From a virus: a stretch of DNA of 36,243 bases. Below, piece by piece: positions 24,133 through 33,184 of the stretch (position 1 is its first letter; each line of letters begins with the position of its first letter). The translations under genes and the position numbers were made by a program. Below the pieces are notes generated by a model. The model saw nothing but the letters and a program-made list of their open reading frames with translations, did not search any database and was not told the DNA's origin. The stretch spans positions 1 through 36,243 of IMG/VR virus record IMGVR_UViG_3300009503_000057. One strand, 5' to 3'.

Positions 24133-27100
24133 ATGGCATTAACGCTTGACGCCACATTAGCTTCAAGCCAGGAACTTTTAAGCCGGCATCCAATAGTCGA
24201 GATTATATCGAGTCAATTCATTGATGATATTCCATTCGATGGCTCATTTTTAACTTCAGAGACGAGAGATGAGAAGCGGCCCAATGCCATCATGCATAGC
24301 TCGGGGAGAATATTTCTTGCTTATATTTTTGACTCCGGGCAGGGTTTCTCTGATACCAGACCTAATTCGATCAAGTTTGCTTATACGGATACGGAGCGCA
24401 GGGCCTTATCGTTCAGCACCTATCAGCTCGAAAGCGGATGGGGCCCGATACTCGATCTATCCTTATGCGAGCTCGCAAATGGCAATATCGGGATCATTTT
24501 TATAACCACCTACCTCTCATATCGAAAACTTATGTATCTGATCGTGGACCAAGAGGCCAATGTGATCAAAGGTGCCACTCAGATCGCCCAGCATACGACA
24601 AGCGATGAAATAATCGACATGCCTTGGGTAGCCCGGGCCGGCAATGGGAACTACGTTCTCGTTTATCGCTGGTATGATCTCGATCCGATAACTCATTCGC
24701 TACTCATGAGGACATCATCGGATTTCCAATCATGGTCCTCGGCATCGGCAATAACGCTTTCTGGTCTCGATCCGACTTATCCGAAATATAACCCTTCTCT
24801 GATCAGGCTGACAAATAACGACCTCTGGCTCTGGTTCGAATATCGAGAGGATGTAAGGGCGGGCGCCGAATTAACGAATATTTATTATGTCGTATCTTCG
24901 GATCATGGGGCCACCTGGTCGGCCCCCACCAAAATTACGAATTATGATACCTTCTCCCCGGTCGCAAAGCATCCCGTCGCCGTGCAAAAATTCTCGGATC
25001 AGATGCACCTCATCTTTGACGAGTTGAGGGCCGCGCTTCATATCGATAAAGATACCCCCAGTATATGCGCTTCGGAATTTCATCCCAGCTCCATAGGCTA
25101 TGATGCGGTAAATGGCAAGCTCTATGCCCTCGGCATCTACTGTGGCTCCGGCTATAAATACCTTCAGTGCGTTATTAAGGTGGATGTCGCGACCTGGCAG
25201 ATCGAGGACTGCTGGAATTGCTCGACGGTGCCGGCCTTCCCTGCCCCTTATTGTTCTGGAAGCTATCATGTCTGGTATGGAAAGGATCATATAGATGGGC
25301 ATCTTGTTCCCGTAGGAACAGCTAGCGATCCTTACATTGCTTCCGTATCGCTTTTAGACGGCGAGGCTAATTCGATCAGAGATTTCCATTTTAAATCAAA
25401 TCCAACTCTTGGGATCACTGCCAATGTTTCTGGAATCAATTTAGAAAGTTCTACATATCTCGGAAAGACTTGGGTTGACGCAGAAAATCAAAGGCTATGG
25501 GTGCTCTTTTTTAAAACTTATTACTATTCCTCCAAGATTTTAGTCGGATATATCGATCTTACGGAGAGCGGCCCCATTTATAATTGGAATGAAGTTGTCA
25601 ATGATTCGGATGTAACCGAAGTGAATACTTATGCCCTTTTTTTCGATGGCGAGCTGATTGTTCTTCCTGATTGGGATTATATTATTGTTTCAATGGGCCA
25701 TGTATCTAATGGATCTTACTGGGTCGGCCGGCTGAAAGTTTATCATTATTCAACAGGGGCATTAATCAAGGATTTTTATACCTCTGCCAACCCAGGCTTT
25801 CCATATCATGGTTTGCGCCGAGTCTGCTTCTATGAGAATAAGATTTATGGAGGCTTTATCTATGATGGCGCAATTGCTGGCGAGGAGGATAAGCGCGGTC
25901 TCTGCATTATCAATCTTGCGGATGATACCATCACATATTCGAGGCCAGATTTTGCGAGCGTTGATGATTATAAAATTGGGGCAATATCATCTATGGGTGA
26001 TGGCAGGCTTATCATGAATTGCTACACCTATGGCATTGCCATTTATGATACGGACGGCGGCACTTGGACGCTTTTTAGTAACGACACTCTGCCCGGACTT
26101 ACTCCGACTGGCGGGGAGGAATATATGGATCAATGCGCGCCTTATTATGATGCCGAAAGCGGATTGATTTTTGCAGGTCAGGGATCAAACATGGCCGATT
26201 GGTCGGGCCTCATCATGTTCTCCGAATATGGATATTTCAGAAGAAGCCAATTCATGATTGGAGCAAATTCTGGGGGGTGGACATTCGGGGACCAAAACCC
26301 ACTCGTTCAGGGCTACAATGATTATGAACTCATTGCGGCTTTAGATCCAGAGGATCGAACGATCTATGCTTTTTGGACCCACCAGCCTGCCGATGAATAT
26401 TCGATCAAGTGGGATAAGGAGAATAGCGAATTCAATCTCCACAAATACCTCGTAAAAGGAAAGGAAATCGTTGTTAAAAGAAATATCGCCGGAGACCCAG
26501 CATCGCTCAGCTTCGAGGTCTCCCATGGCCATCTTTTCGATCCGAATAATCTATCATCGCTCTGGTCGATCTGTCTTAAGAAATTTCGGAAGATCAATCT
26601 CAGATTTGGGGAAAAAATAGATGGGGTGGACTATTGGCAGCAGGCTGGGGTTTTCATAATCCGGGATACGAAGCTTCACTTTGAGCGGGGAACCTATCCA
26701 ACGATGCAGGTCCTCGCCGAGGATAAAATGTCGCTATGGGAGCTCGCCGAAGTAACGGCGACGCAGTTCTATGAGACGACGCCAAAACTCATTCTCCAGG
26801 ATATTCTGCAGAGATATGCGAATCTGGGACCTTCGGAATACAACATTCCTGATTTCGACGATTCGATCACGCTCTACCATCAGTGGGTTGAAACTAAGAT
26901 AAAAGAGATCCTTGAGCAGGTGTGCCACAGGTTCCGCTACTTCCCGAGGATCGATGTAAACGGGGTCGTCACGGCCAGGAAAATTAGCGATGCCAATCCA
27001 GTGGATCATACCTATTACGGAAAGAGCTGGCTTCTTTCCTTCACGCCGGACGACAGCTTCTCCGACTACACTAACCGCGTAACCGTGATCGGAGAGGCCA

Positions 27101-27888
27101 GAGATTACATCGAGGTTCTTTATGCTGAGGAACCGGTCGCAACCCGCACCGGGACTGTGGGCTGGTGGGGGCATAAAAAAACCCTGACGGTCTATTATTC
27201 GGAGGATGGGTCAAGGCGTTGCCGCTATCCAAGGCTAGAAGTTATCGAATCGGTGCGATCATTTAATTTCCGCTTGGGCGGCGGGGGAGAATCAATTACA
27301 TATGTAGATCCAGAGGAAAAATACTGCATCATCACGATTGAAATGCCCAACCTCGTTTTTGTTCTGATTGCAGCAATTGCCGCTCTAATTTCTCTGATGG
27401 TTGCCTGCTCCGGCTGCGACAAGGCCTTCTATTGCGGCATTTGCTTTGTGATGCAATCAGGCCTCTTTGGAACCATTCTCAATATCATAGCAAGCGTGGC
27501 GAATTATCAGTACAGAATCCATGCCAGGCCGGTTGGAAAGGTAAGGCAATCCTATCAAGCGGCGGCTAACGATGAAGAGCTTCAGACACTTATCGGAACG
27601 GTAGTCGAACGCAGGATCACCGATCCGCTCTGCTATTCGGTCGATCACTGCCGGTTCGTCGCCAATTTCGAGCTTTTAATCGCGCAACTCCAGCGCCAAA
27701 GAATAAAGTTCACAAAGATCGCCCATTTGCAAGATGAAGAAGGCGATACGATCTCGATCATTCATCCTTATTCGGAGCAAAGGATTTCGGTGTTCATAAC
27801 CGATATAACTCGACGGTTCATGCTCCCAGCGAATCCAGGATCGGATGAAGGATATTTCCTGGATGACATAGAAGGCTGGAGGCTATGA
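24133..27888 (+). CDS. Tail hub protein with N-terminal beta-propeller-like region
   Basis: Residues 1-~750 are beta-rich and look like a sialidase-type propeller; a clear Asp-box, SSDHGATW, lies at 255-262, with further FxxYxxD and DGxL repeats. From about 755 (KGKEIVVKRNIAGDPASLSFEV) the sequence changes to a hub domain of the gpD / Gp37-like kind: QQAGVFIIRDTKLHF, LILQDILQRYANL, FRYFPRIDVNGVVTARK and SDYTNRVTVIGE. Two hydrophobic segments at about 1074-1091 and 1103-1122 enclose CSGC and CGIC (Cys 1092, 1095, 1101, 1104). The hub should cap the tail tip; the propeller suggests glycan binding at the host surface. The hydrophobic pair could reach the host membrane. Confidence 0.8.
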   Translation: MALTLDATLASSQELLSRHPIVEIISSQFIDDIPFDGSFLTSETRDEKRPNAIMHSSGRIFLAYIFDSGQGFSDTRPNSIKFAYTDTERRALSFSTYQLESGWGPILDLSLCELANGNIGIIFITTYLSYRKLMYLIVDQEANVIKGATQIAQHTTSDEIIDMPWVARAGNGNYVLVYRWYDLDPITHSLLMRTSSDFQSWSSASAITLSGLDPTYPKYNPSLIRLTNNDLWLWFEYREDVRAGAELTNIYYVVSSDHGATWSAPTKITNYDTFSPVAKHPVAVQKFSDQMHLIFDELRAALHIDKDTPSICASEFHPSSIGYDAVNGKLYALGIYCGSGYKYLQCVIKVDVATWQIEDCWNCSTVPAFPAPYCSGSYHVWYGKDHIDGHLVPVGTASDPYIASVSLLDGEANSIRDFHFKSNPTLGITANVSGINLESSTYLGKTWVDAENQRLWVLFFKTYYYSSKILVGYIDLTESGPIYNWNEVVNDSDVTEVNTYALFFDGELIVLPDWDYIIVSMGHVSNGSYWVGRLKVYHYSTGALIKDFYTSANPGFPYHGLRRVCFYENKIYGGFIYDGAIAGEEDKRGLCIINLADDTITYSRPDFASVDDYKIGAISSMGDGRLIMNCYTYGIAIYDTDGGTWTLFSNDTLPGLTPTGGEEYMDQCAPYYDAESGLIFAGQGSNMADWSGLIMFSEYGYFRRSQFMIGANSGGWTFGDQNPLVQGYNDYELIAALDPEDRTIYAFWTHQPADEYSIKWDKENSEFNLHKYLVKGKEIVVKRNIAGDPASLSFEVSHGHLFDPNNLSSLWSICLKKFRKINLRFGEKIDGVDYWQQAGVFIIRDTKLHFERGTYPTMQVLAEDKMSLWELAEVTATQFYETTPKLILQDILQRYANLGPSEYNIPDFDDSITLYHQWVETKIKEILEQVCHRFRYFPRIDVNGVVTARKISDANPVDHTYYGKSWLLSFTPDDSFSDYTNRVTVIGEARDYIEVLYAEEPVATRTGTVGWWGHKKTLTVYYSEDGSRRCRYPRLEVIESVRSFNFRLGGGGESITYVDPEEKYCIITIEMPNLVFVLIAAIAALISLMVACSGCDKAFYCGICFVMQSGLFGTILNIIASVANYQYRIHARPVGKVRQSYQAAANDEELQTLIGTVVERRITDPLCYSVDHCRFVANFELLIAQLQRQRIKFTKIAHLQDEEGDTISIIHPYSEQRISVFITDITRRFMLPANPGSDEGYFLDDIEGWRL

Positions 27889-28976
27889 GGCTATACGGCA
27901 AAAAATTTTTGCGGCAAAGGATGGGGGAAGCGAGCGCCCAGAAGCAGGAAACCCGGGATGCAATCCTCTGGGATGTATTGCCTGATCAGAGGCTTTGCCG
28001 GGTAAAGATTCAGGGTAGCAACGAGCTCATCGTCGCCCGCTATCCGGAAAACTGGGAGCAAACACCGTTCTGGCTTAAGCCCGGCAATGCCGTCAAGGTG
28101 ATGCATACGGGCGGGATAAGGGGAAGAATTGAGGTCATCGGCCACGGGCAGCTCGTGCCGACGCCAGTGGCGGGGGATCAATTCCCGACACCTGCAACTG
28201 GCAAAAACGCCGTGCTTACGGGCTGCCAGCTTATAGAGGTTCCAGGGCAACCGAGAATGGCTGTCCTTGTGCTTACTGGAACCTACCGGATCAGCGGCAC
28301 GGTCTATTCACTTGGCGGGATGCTCCTTGGCAATGCCAACTTTATCCTGGGCGACGGGGCAGCGCTGGGAGAAGTCGCTGGGGCCGTAGCCATAAATTCG
28401 GCCCCGTCGGCGGGGCTTGCGAGAATAGATCGAATCGCCATGGGCATGGACGGGATAATTGATTATATTGCTGGCACATCAGCATCTTCTCCTACCGCTC
28501 CTTCAACGCCAGCCAACCATGTATCTCTTGGAACGGTCCTTGTTCCATCGGGGATTACGGAAATCACTAATAACAACATAAACCGAAGCTGGTCGGAACC
28601 CGTGCCCTCCGAGCTTCTTATTACGATTGCGGATGACGATCTTGCCTGGGATGAGGTTTCGACCAATGTCAGGGTCCAGGTATGCGACCAATATAGGAGA
28701 GGGATCTCGGGGCCGGCTTCAAGCAATGGCTGGTATATTCAGCTCGAGATTTATTCGGGCAATGGAACGGTTCATTCCAACGAGGAAGGGAATTCAACTA
28801 CGATCATCGGAGGGCATACAGGCATCTTGAGCTATTATGACTTCACATATACGCGGAACCAGGAGCCGGATGATAACAGCCCCGTCCTCCGCGCCATCGT
28901 AAATGTGGGCAATGAGATTGAGGCATACGCGAAGATATTTCTGGGGGATGAATCGGGAAATATCATGAGGGGGTGA
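27885..28976 (+). CDS. Tail tip/baseplate protein with OB-like domain and Ig-like end
   Basis: ATG 27885 overlaps the hub stop. Residues ~25-90 (WDVLPDQRLCRVKIQGSNE, FWLKPGNAVKVMHTGGIRG) resemble the OB-fold of baseplate spike proteins (gp45/gpV-like). Residues ~107-240 hold a repeated tail-adaptor pattern (GCQLIEVPGQPRMAVLVLTG, GTYRISGTVYSLGGM, DGIIDYIAGTSASSPTAPS, NHVSLGTVLVPSGITEITN). The last ~120 residues look like an Ig/Big_1-type domain with a NEEGNSTTIIGGHTGILSYYDFTY strand pair. It likely forms part of the tail tip, joining the hub to the fibres coded downstream. Confidence 0.65.
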   Translation: MRLYGKKFLRQRMGEASAQKQETRDAILWDVLPDQRLCRVKIQGSNELIVARYPENWEQTPFWLKPGNAVKVMHTGGIRGRIEVIGHGQLVPTPVAGDQFPTPATGKNAVLTGCQLIEVPGQPRMAVLVLTGTYRISGTVYSLGGMLLGNANFILGDGAALGEVAGAVAINSAPSAGLARIDRIAMGMDGIIDYIAGTSASSPTAPSTPANHVSLGTVLVPSGITEITNNNINRSWSEPVPSELLITIADDDLAWDEVSTNVRVQVCDQYRRGISGPASSNGWYIQLEIYSGNGTVHSNEEGNSTTIIGGHTGILSYYDFTYTRNQEPDDNSPVLRAIVNVGNEIEAYAKIFLGDESGNIMRG

Positions 28977-28979
28977 AGA

Positions 28980-29207
28980 ATGGAGGAAATATTAAGAGAA
29001 ATTCTAAAAGAGCTGCAATCGCATGGACGCCTTCTTTATAAGATTAATGAGAATCTAATTGTTATAAGGGCTAAAACTCCATGCGGAGAAAAAGGCGAAA
29101 ATTCTGAAATAATGCGGAACCTGCAGATTGTGGCCGAAATGTTTAGGAATACCCCTTTTGGCCCTCAAATGGAGGCAGCCTTAAAAAATTATGCGGAGGG
29201 GAAGTAA
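28980..29207 (+). CDS. Hypothetical small helical protein, 75 aa
   Basis: Preceded by GAGGGGGTGA, this 75-residue gene sits between tail tip and fibre genes. The first 30 residues (ILREILKELQSHGRLLYKINENL) are a probable coiled coil; the second half has a short FRNTPFGPQMEAALKNYAEG. It lacks membrane segments. It could be a fibre chaperone or a small tail protein; I cannot assign it. Confidence 0.6.
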   Translation: MEEILREILKELQSHGRLLYKINENLIVIRAKTPCGEKGENSEIMRNLQIVAEMFRNTPFGPQMEAALKNYAEGK

Positions 29208-29969
29208 ATGGGCAATAACTTTCACACGCCCTGGGAAGATGGAGTAACACGCTGGCAGGCTTCTTCCACGAATCCGCTCTTTGCAGAGCTCGACCGAGGG
29301 ATCACTTATTTAAAGAATGTGATGGTCCACTGCGACGGGAGAATCTACTATAACCGCGCCACGGGGACGCTCACCTGGACCGGGACCTTAAGGATTCACT
29401 TCATAACTGCAGCCGGCCTCTCGGTCGAGAATACGGTGGCCGCAGGATCTGTAACTCTTTCCGATAATCAATTCGCCTACGTGGACCTGAGCGAAACCGA
29501 TGGGGCGGCCCTGACCGTCTCGGCAGCCACCATTTCGACCGGATCGGCCTCAAACTTCGTGGCCTATAACCGGCTCGTCCTCGGCATAAGAAACGCCGCA
29601 TCGGACAACTTCTATCCGGTCTGGCTGAAGAACGTCATGGAATCGATCGTGGTGCTTACATCTGGCGCCTCGGTCACGGTTAACTGGGACCTAGGCCATG
29701 TGCAGAAGATCACGCTCGCTCATAATGTGAGTTTTACTTTCTCTGGAGGGTATGATGGGCAGAGAATGATCCTTAGGGTTTACCAGGACTCGACCGGCCA
29801 TTGGATACCTACCTGGCCCGGCTCGATCCGGTATCCTTCGGACATTCCGCAGATCTCGCTTCCCGAGGAGCCGAATCATGGGGCCTATCTCGGATTTATT
29901 TTCGATGGGGCCGAAAGCCGATATGATCTTGTTTCCGTAGTCAAGTCCTACGGACAGTATGGGAGCTGA
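29208..29969 (+). CDS. Tail fibre/appendage protein, 253 aa
   Basis: The frame follows the previous stop at once, with GGAGGGGAAG as ribosome-binding site. The N-terminus HTPWEDGVTRWQASSTNPLFAELDRGI and GRIYYNRATGTLTWTG match a repeated phage appendage pattern. The middle part has TAAGLSVENTVAAGSVTL and repeated Thr/Ala strands, and the C-terminal half ends in SYGQYGS with beta-rich FIFDGAESRYDLVSV. It should be a structural part of the tail tip, interacting with the large fibre next door. Confidence 0.6.
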   Translation: MGNNFHTPWEDGVTRWQASSTNPLFAELDRGITYLKNVMVHCDGRIYYNRATGTLTWTGTLRIHFITAAGLSVENTVAAGSVTLSDNQFAYVDLSETDGAALTVSAATISTGSASNFVAYNRLVLGIRNAASDNFYPVWLKNVMESIVVLTSGASVTVNWDLGHVQKITLAHNVSFTFSGGYDGQRMILRVYQDSTGHWIPTWPGSIRYPSDIPQISLPEEPNHGAYLGFIFDGAESRYDLVSVVKSYGQYGS

Positions 29970-29974
29970 TAGCT

Positions 29975-31534
29975 ATGGCGACATGGAGGATAAATAATTC
30001 TACTCTGCTTGGAGGCGAGGTTGCTGGACAGTGGCAGCCGAGCCATTCCTACAGCCTTGGGGCCAGGTGCGTCTGCCGCGTGACCTATGGAACGACTGCT
30101 GCGAGGGCCTATGTCTATGAATGCACGACCGCGGGCACATCCGGATCGTCCGAGCCGACCTGGCCTACGACTCCCGGCAATACCGTAAACGATGGGGACG
30201 TAGTTTGGACCTGCCGGCAATCGAACGACGGCAATTGGAATAATGCCCATCCAATAGCCTGGTATCTTACGGCCTATAACACCAATATCGCCGCAGGGGA
30301 CACTATTCTCGTGCATTACCAGCATAATGAATATGCGGATCTGGGATCCTACGACTACATAATCCAGGGATCGTCTGTGCTCGGCAACCCGATAAAGCTA
30401 TATTCAGTTGACAAAGCAGACGACACGGTCAGAGTGGGGGCTGTCATCGGAACGGCAAGTTTATATAACTCTCTCAAGTTTCAGGGTTCCGCTTATAGTT
30501 ACGGTATATGCTATAAGGCGCCATCCCTTATTCGCCTACCTTATGCTGGGAATGGAAATGCCTCATGGGTAATCGAAGGAAACGGCACGGACGATACTAT
30601 ATACTCACTTTCAACGAGCTCCAAAATACAGATAGGCGGCACCTTAAGCTATACCGGTGTGCTCATTCTGCTCAATGCGGTCATCCGGATAGACAACCTC
30701 AATCCCTCCATTGAGCTGAATTATAATGCAAGGATCAAATGGAAGGGCGGCAAATTAAAGTCGACTACGGGACTAACAAAGCTATTTTATACCACAAGCT
30801 CTGCATCTATCATCGACTGCTCGGATGTCGATTTTTCGCAAGTCGGGGCAGGGTCAACGCCCACTTCGATAATTTCAGTAAGTGGGGGCGATATTGAGGC
30901 CGCTGTCTTCACTCGTTGCAAGCTCCCAACCGATTCAGGATTTACTCCGATCTCGGGGACCTGGGATTTGCCAAGTAAAGGAAAAGTTATTTTCCATCAC
31001 TGCTCCGGTTCGAACAAAGTCCATAGCCTCTACGAGGCCTCTTACGAAGGGACGGTTCAGCATGAAGAGACAATCATCCGGGACGGAGGAGCAAGCGACG
31101 GCGTAACGCCAATCTCATGGAAGATGGCCTCATCGGCCAACACGAAGGAGCCCATTATCGCACTGGAAAGCCCGCCCATAACTGCTTGGGCTGAGGCAGG
31201 AGACCAGGAGATCACAATCGAAGGAATCTACGATGGGACCACCAATCTTCAAACGGATGAGGTCTGGATGGATGTCGAATATCCGGCAGATGCATCAACC
31301 GGACTCGGAGCCGTAACAACCTCGCGGATAAAACCCTGGGAGACCCCGGTCGATCTCCTCGGCTCCGGGGCTTCTTGGGTCACGACCGGTATGTCGAATC
31401 CTAATAAATTTAGGCTCAATCTTTCGATCAGCACGGGCAAAACGGGGCCGGTAACAGCGAGGATCTACCTGGCCAAGCCTTCGACCACGATATACATCGA
31501 TCCCATGATTCGGTTCAGCAAAGGGGCATCCTGA
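29975..31534 (+). CDS. Tail fibre/spike with carbohydrate-binding-like module
   Basis: Residues ~18-82 form a compact module, WQPSHSYSLGARCVC, VYECTTAGTSGSSEPTWP and VNDGDVVWTC, known from many phage fibres as a putative glycan-binding or adaptor domain. The centre (~150-390) is rich in short beta strands with Ile/Thr/Ser, as in right-handed beta-helix spikes (SSASIIDCSDVDFSQVGAG, GDIEAAVFTRCKLP). The C-terminal ~120 residues look like an Ig-like beta sandwich. With 519 residues it is the main receptor-binding candidate. No catalytic motif is obvious. It ends in an ATGA-type overlap with the next gene. Confidence 0.7.
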   Translation: MATWRINNSTLLGGEVAGQWQPSHSYSLGARCVCRVTYGTTAARAYVYECTTAGTSGSSEPTWPTTPGNTVNDGDVVWTCRQSNDGNWNNAHPIAWYLTAYNTNIAAGDTILVHYQHNEYADLGSYDYIIQGSSVLGNPIKLYSVDKADDTVRVGAVIGTASLYNSLKFQGSAYSYGICYKAPSLIRLPYAGNGNASWVIEGNGTDDTIYSLSTSSKIQIGGTLSYTGVLILLNAVIRIDNLNPSIELNYNARIKWKGGKLKSTTGLTKLFYTTSSASIIDCSDVDFSQVGAGSTPTSIISVSGGDIEAAVFTRCKLPTDSGFTPISGTWDLPSKGKVIFHHCSGSNKVHSLYEASYEGTVQHEETIIRDGGASDGVTPISWKMASSANTKEPIIALESPPITAWAEAGDQEITIEGIYDGTTNLQTDEVWMDVEYPADASTGLGAVTTSRIKPWETPVDLLGSGASWVTTGMSNPNKFRLNLSISTGKTGPVTARIYLAKPSTTIYIDPMIRFSKGAS

Positions 31535-31755
31535 TGGCGAAACAGTTTCTTGTGCCGGGATACGGACAAGTGAACGAGCCAGGAGCCTCGCTCGAGGTCC
31601 TGATCCCAGGCTACGGGCAGGTGAATCTATCGGGGGAAGGGGGGAATATAAAGCTCTTCCCCTCCGATGCGGTCTTGACCATTTCAATTTCGAATCCTTC
31701 TCTCACTGAGCACGAGGGTGGTGGGCTTAGCTATTCGATGTTTCTCGTGCTCTGA
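31534..31755 (+). CDS. Small virion-associated protein with duplicated PGYGQVN motif
   Basis: The 73-residue protein contains two copies of the heptapeptide PGYGQVN, at 8-14 and 25-31, 17 residues apart. Such VPGxGQxN motifs recur in phage structural proteins, usually of unknown function. The C-terminal third is beta-rich (AVLTISISNPSL...). Position between two fibre-type genes suggests a small tail component. Confidence 0.6.
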   Translation: MAKQFLVPGYGQVNEPGASLEVLIPGYGQVNLSGEGGNIKLFPSDAVLTISISNPSLTEHEGGGLSYSMFLVL

Positions 31756-31775
31756 TAATGTGTGGAGGTTAATAT

Positions 31776-32156
31776 ATGCCATTTCCAGCAGATTTACTTG
31801 ATCTTATACTCGATGACATAGCCAATAACGGGGATTTGCTCTGCATCTGCTCTTCGCTTCCATCGACCTACAGTGAGGCCACTTCGACCTATAAGCTCGC
31901 GGACGAAGCGCTCGTCACGGGCTACAGCTCGTCGGATTACTCGAAGGCTTCCGGGGGCGGGGGCAGCCGGGTGCTCACCGTGGCGGCGCAGACAGACATC
32001 CCCTGCGATTCGAGCGGAACCGCCAGCTATGTGGTCATCGTCGATACCGTGGCAGAAGAGATAAAAGCGGCCATTTCACTCCAGACGCCTCAGAGCATGA
32101 CATCTGGGAGCCTCTACGATCTCGACTCATTTACAATAACTATCGGGGAAAGCTAA
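31776..32156 (+). CDS. Phage structural protein, 126 aa
   Basis: A GGAGG site lies 10-15 bases before ATG 31776. The protein begins with an acidic hydrophobic segment (PFPADLLDLILDDIANNGDLLCICS), then Thr/Ser-rich beta segments (ATSTYKLADEALVTGYSSSDYSKASGG, TSYVVIVDTVAEEIKAAISLQTP). This organisation is common in small phage tail/decoration proteins. It precedes the lysis genes directly, overlapping the next ATG by one base. Confidence 0.55.
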   Translation: MPFPADLLDLILDDIANNGDLLCICSSLPSTYSEATSTYKLADEALVTGYSSSDYSKASGGGGSRVLTVAAQTDIPCDSSGTASYVVIVDTVAEEIKAAISLQTPQSMTSGSLYDLDSFTITIGES

Positions 32157-32395
32157 TGGAAGAGGAGAAAAAGGGGATGTCAAATGACCTGAAAATTACT
32201 GTCAGCAGGGAGGAGTTCGTTAAAAAACCGCAGGAAGAAAGGGATTGGATGCTTTTCGGCGCGATCTGTCAGATCAACCAGAATGGATGTAATTGGGCGA
32301 AGCAGACAAATTATGTTAAAAAGGCATACGCCATCGCCGCCGCCGCGGGCCTCATCGGCGGGGCGCTGGCCATATTCATGAGGTGGCTCTATTGA
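32156..32395 (+). CDS. Single-pass membrane protein, possible holin
   Basis: The 79-residue product has a charged N-terminal half (ITVSREEFVKKPQEERDWML) and one C-terminal transmembrane segment (about 55-76, AYAIAAAAGLIGGALAIFM). Two starts are possible: ATG 32156, overlapping the previous stop, and ATG 32177, which has a better site (GAGGAGAAAAAGGGG). Placed before the endolysin, it may be a holin-like or lysis-accessory protein; proof would need the endolysin export route. The dual start is reminiscent of holin start pairs but is only suggestive. Confidence 0.55.
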   Translation: MEEEKKGMSNDLKITVSREEFVKKPQEERDWMLFGAICQINQNGCNWAKQTNYVKKAYAIAAAAGLIGGALAIFMRWLY

Positions 32396-32586
32396 TGCAG
32401 GCGGCTATCCGGAAAGAACAGCTCGAACTAATCGGGGATCTTCGGAATATCCATGTTTCGATTTCAGCCTGCCTCAGCCTGATGAAGACCGGCAAGATAA
32501 GCCAGGAGGATGGGATTAGAAAAATAAGAATACAAGTAATTAGGGCCGAGATCATTTGGAGAACCCTGGCTAAAGAGGGAATATAG
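32395..32586 (+). CDS. Hypothetical protein, 63 aa
   Basis: ATG 32395 overlaps the TGA of the membrane protein; an upstream in-frame GTG at 32383 is less likely. The product is a short helix-rich protein (RKEQLELIGDLRNIHVSISACLSLMKTGK, IQVIRAEIIWRTLAKEG) without a membrane segment. It sits between the holin candidate and the endolysin, so a lysis-regulatory role is possible but unproven. Confidence 0.55.
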   Translation: MQAAIRKEQLELIGDLRNIHVSISACLSLMKTGKISQEDGIRKIRIQVIRAEIIWRTLAKEGI

Positions 32587-32588
32587 GC

Positions 32589-33137
32589 ATGGGCTTCGAG
32601 AGGGCATTTCGAAAAACCGTTGGCCTTGAGGGAGGGCTGAGCCTCGACCCAAACGATCCCGGCAACTGGACCGGGGGCCGCATCGGAGCAGGCGAGCTGA
32701 GGGGGACAAAATATGGCATTTCCGCTGCGAGATTCCCGGATGAGGATATCAAAAATCTGACGCTCGAGCGGGCCAAAGAGCTCTATTATGATCATTATTG
32801 GCGGAAGATGAATCTCGATGCCATCGCAAATGAAGCGGTGCAGGAAGAGATCTTCGATATGGGCGTAAATATGGGAATCAATATTGCTGCACTGATTCTT
32901 CAGCGGGCCCTCAATTTCCTTGAGCCCGGAAAGCCGGTGACTGAGGATGGAGTAATAGGCCCCGAGACGGCACATTATGCAAACATATGGTGCCGGAAAG
33001 ATCCCGAAGCACTTTTCCGGGCCCTGAATGGGTTTCAATTTATGCGCTATTTTGAAATCATCAAAAGTGATCCGACCAAAAAAAGATATGCCAGAGGGTG
33101 GATGAAACGGATTCAGGATTACAGGAGTGCGGAATAA
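32589..33137 (+). CDS. Endolysin, GH108-type N-acetylmuramidase
   Basis: The 182-residue protein has the GH108 (DUF847) pattern: VGLEGGLSLDPNDPGNWTGG with catalytic Glu 14, GTKYGISAARFPDEDIKNLT, and YYDHYWRKMNLDAIANEAVQEEIFDMGVNMG. The C-terminal part holds the peptidoglycan-binding 3-like segment VTEDGVIGPET. No signal peptide is seen, so export should need a holin. It cleaves the MurNAc-GlcNAc bond of peptidoglycan at the end of infection. Confidence 0.93.
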   Translation: MGFERAFRKTVGLEGGLSLDPNDPGNWTGGRIGAGELRGTKYGISAARFPDEDIKNLTLERAKELYYDHYWRKMNLDAIANEAVQEEIFDMGVNMGINIAALILQRALNFLEPGKPVTEDGVIGPETAHYANIWCRKDPEALFRALNGFQFMRYFEIIKSDPTKKRYARGWMKRIQDYRSAE

Positions 33138-33184
33138 AGCCTTTATTTAAATCTTTGAGATTCTATTAAAAAAGGGGTGATTTA

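Noticed and set aside
33133-33147. AATAAA-GCC-TTTATT hairpin after the endolysin as terminator
   Set aside because: The stem is A/T only and overlaps the stop codon, so it would be too weak.
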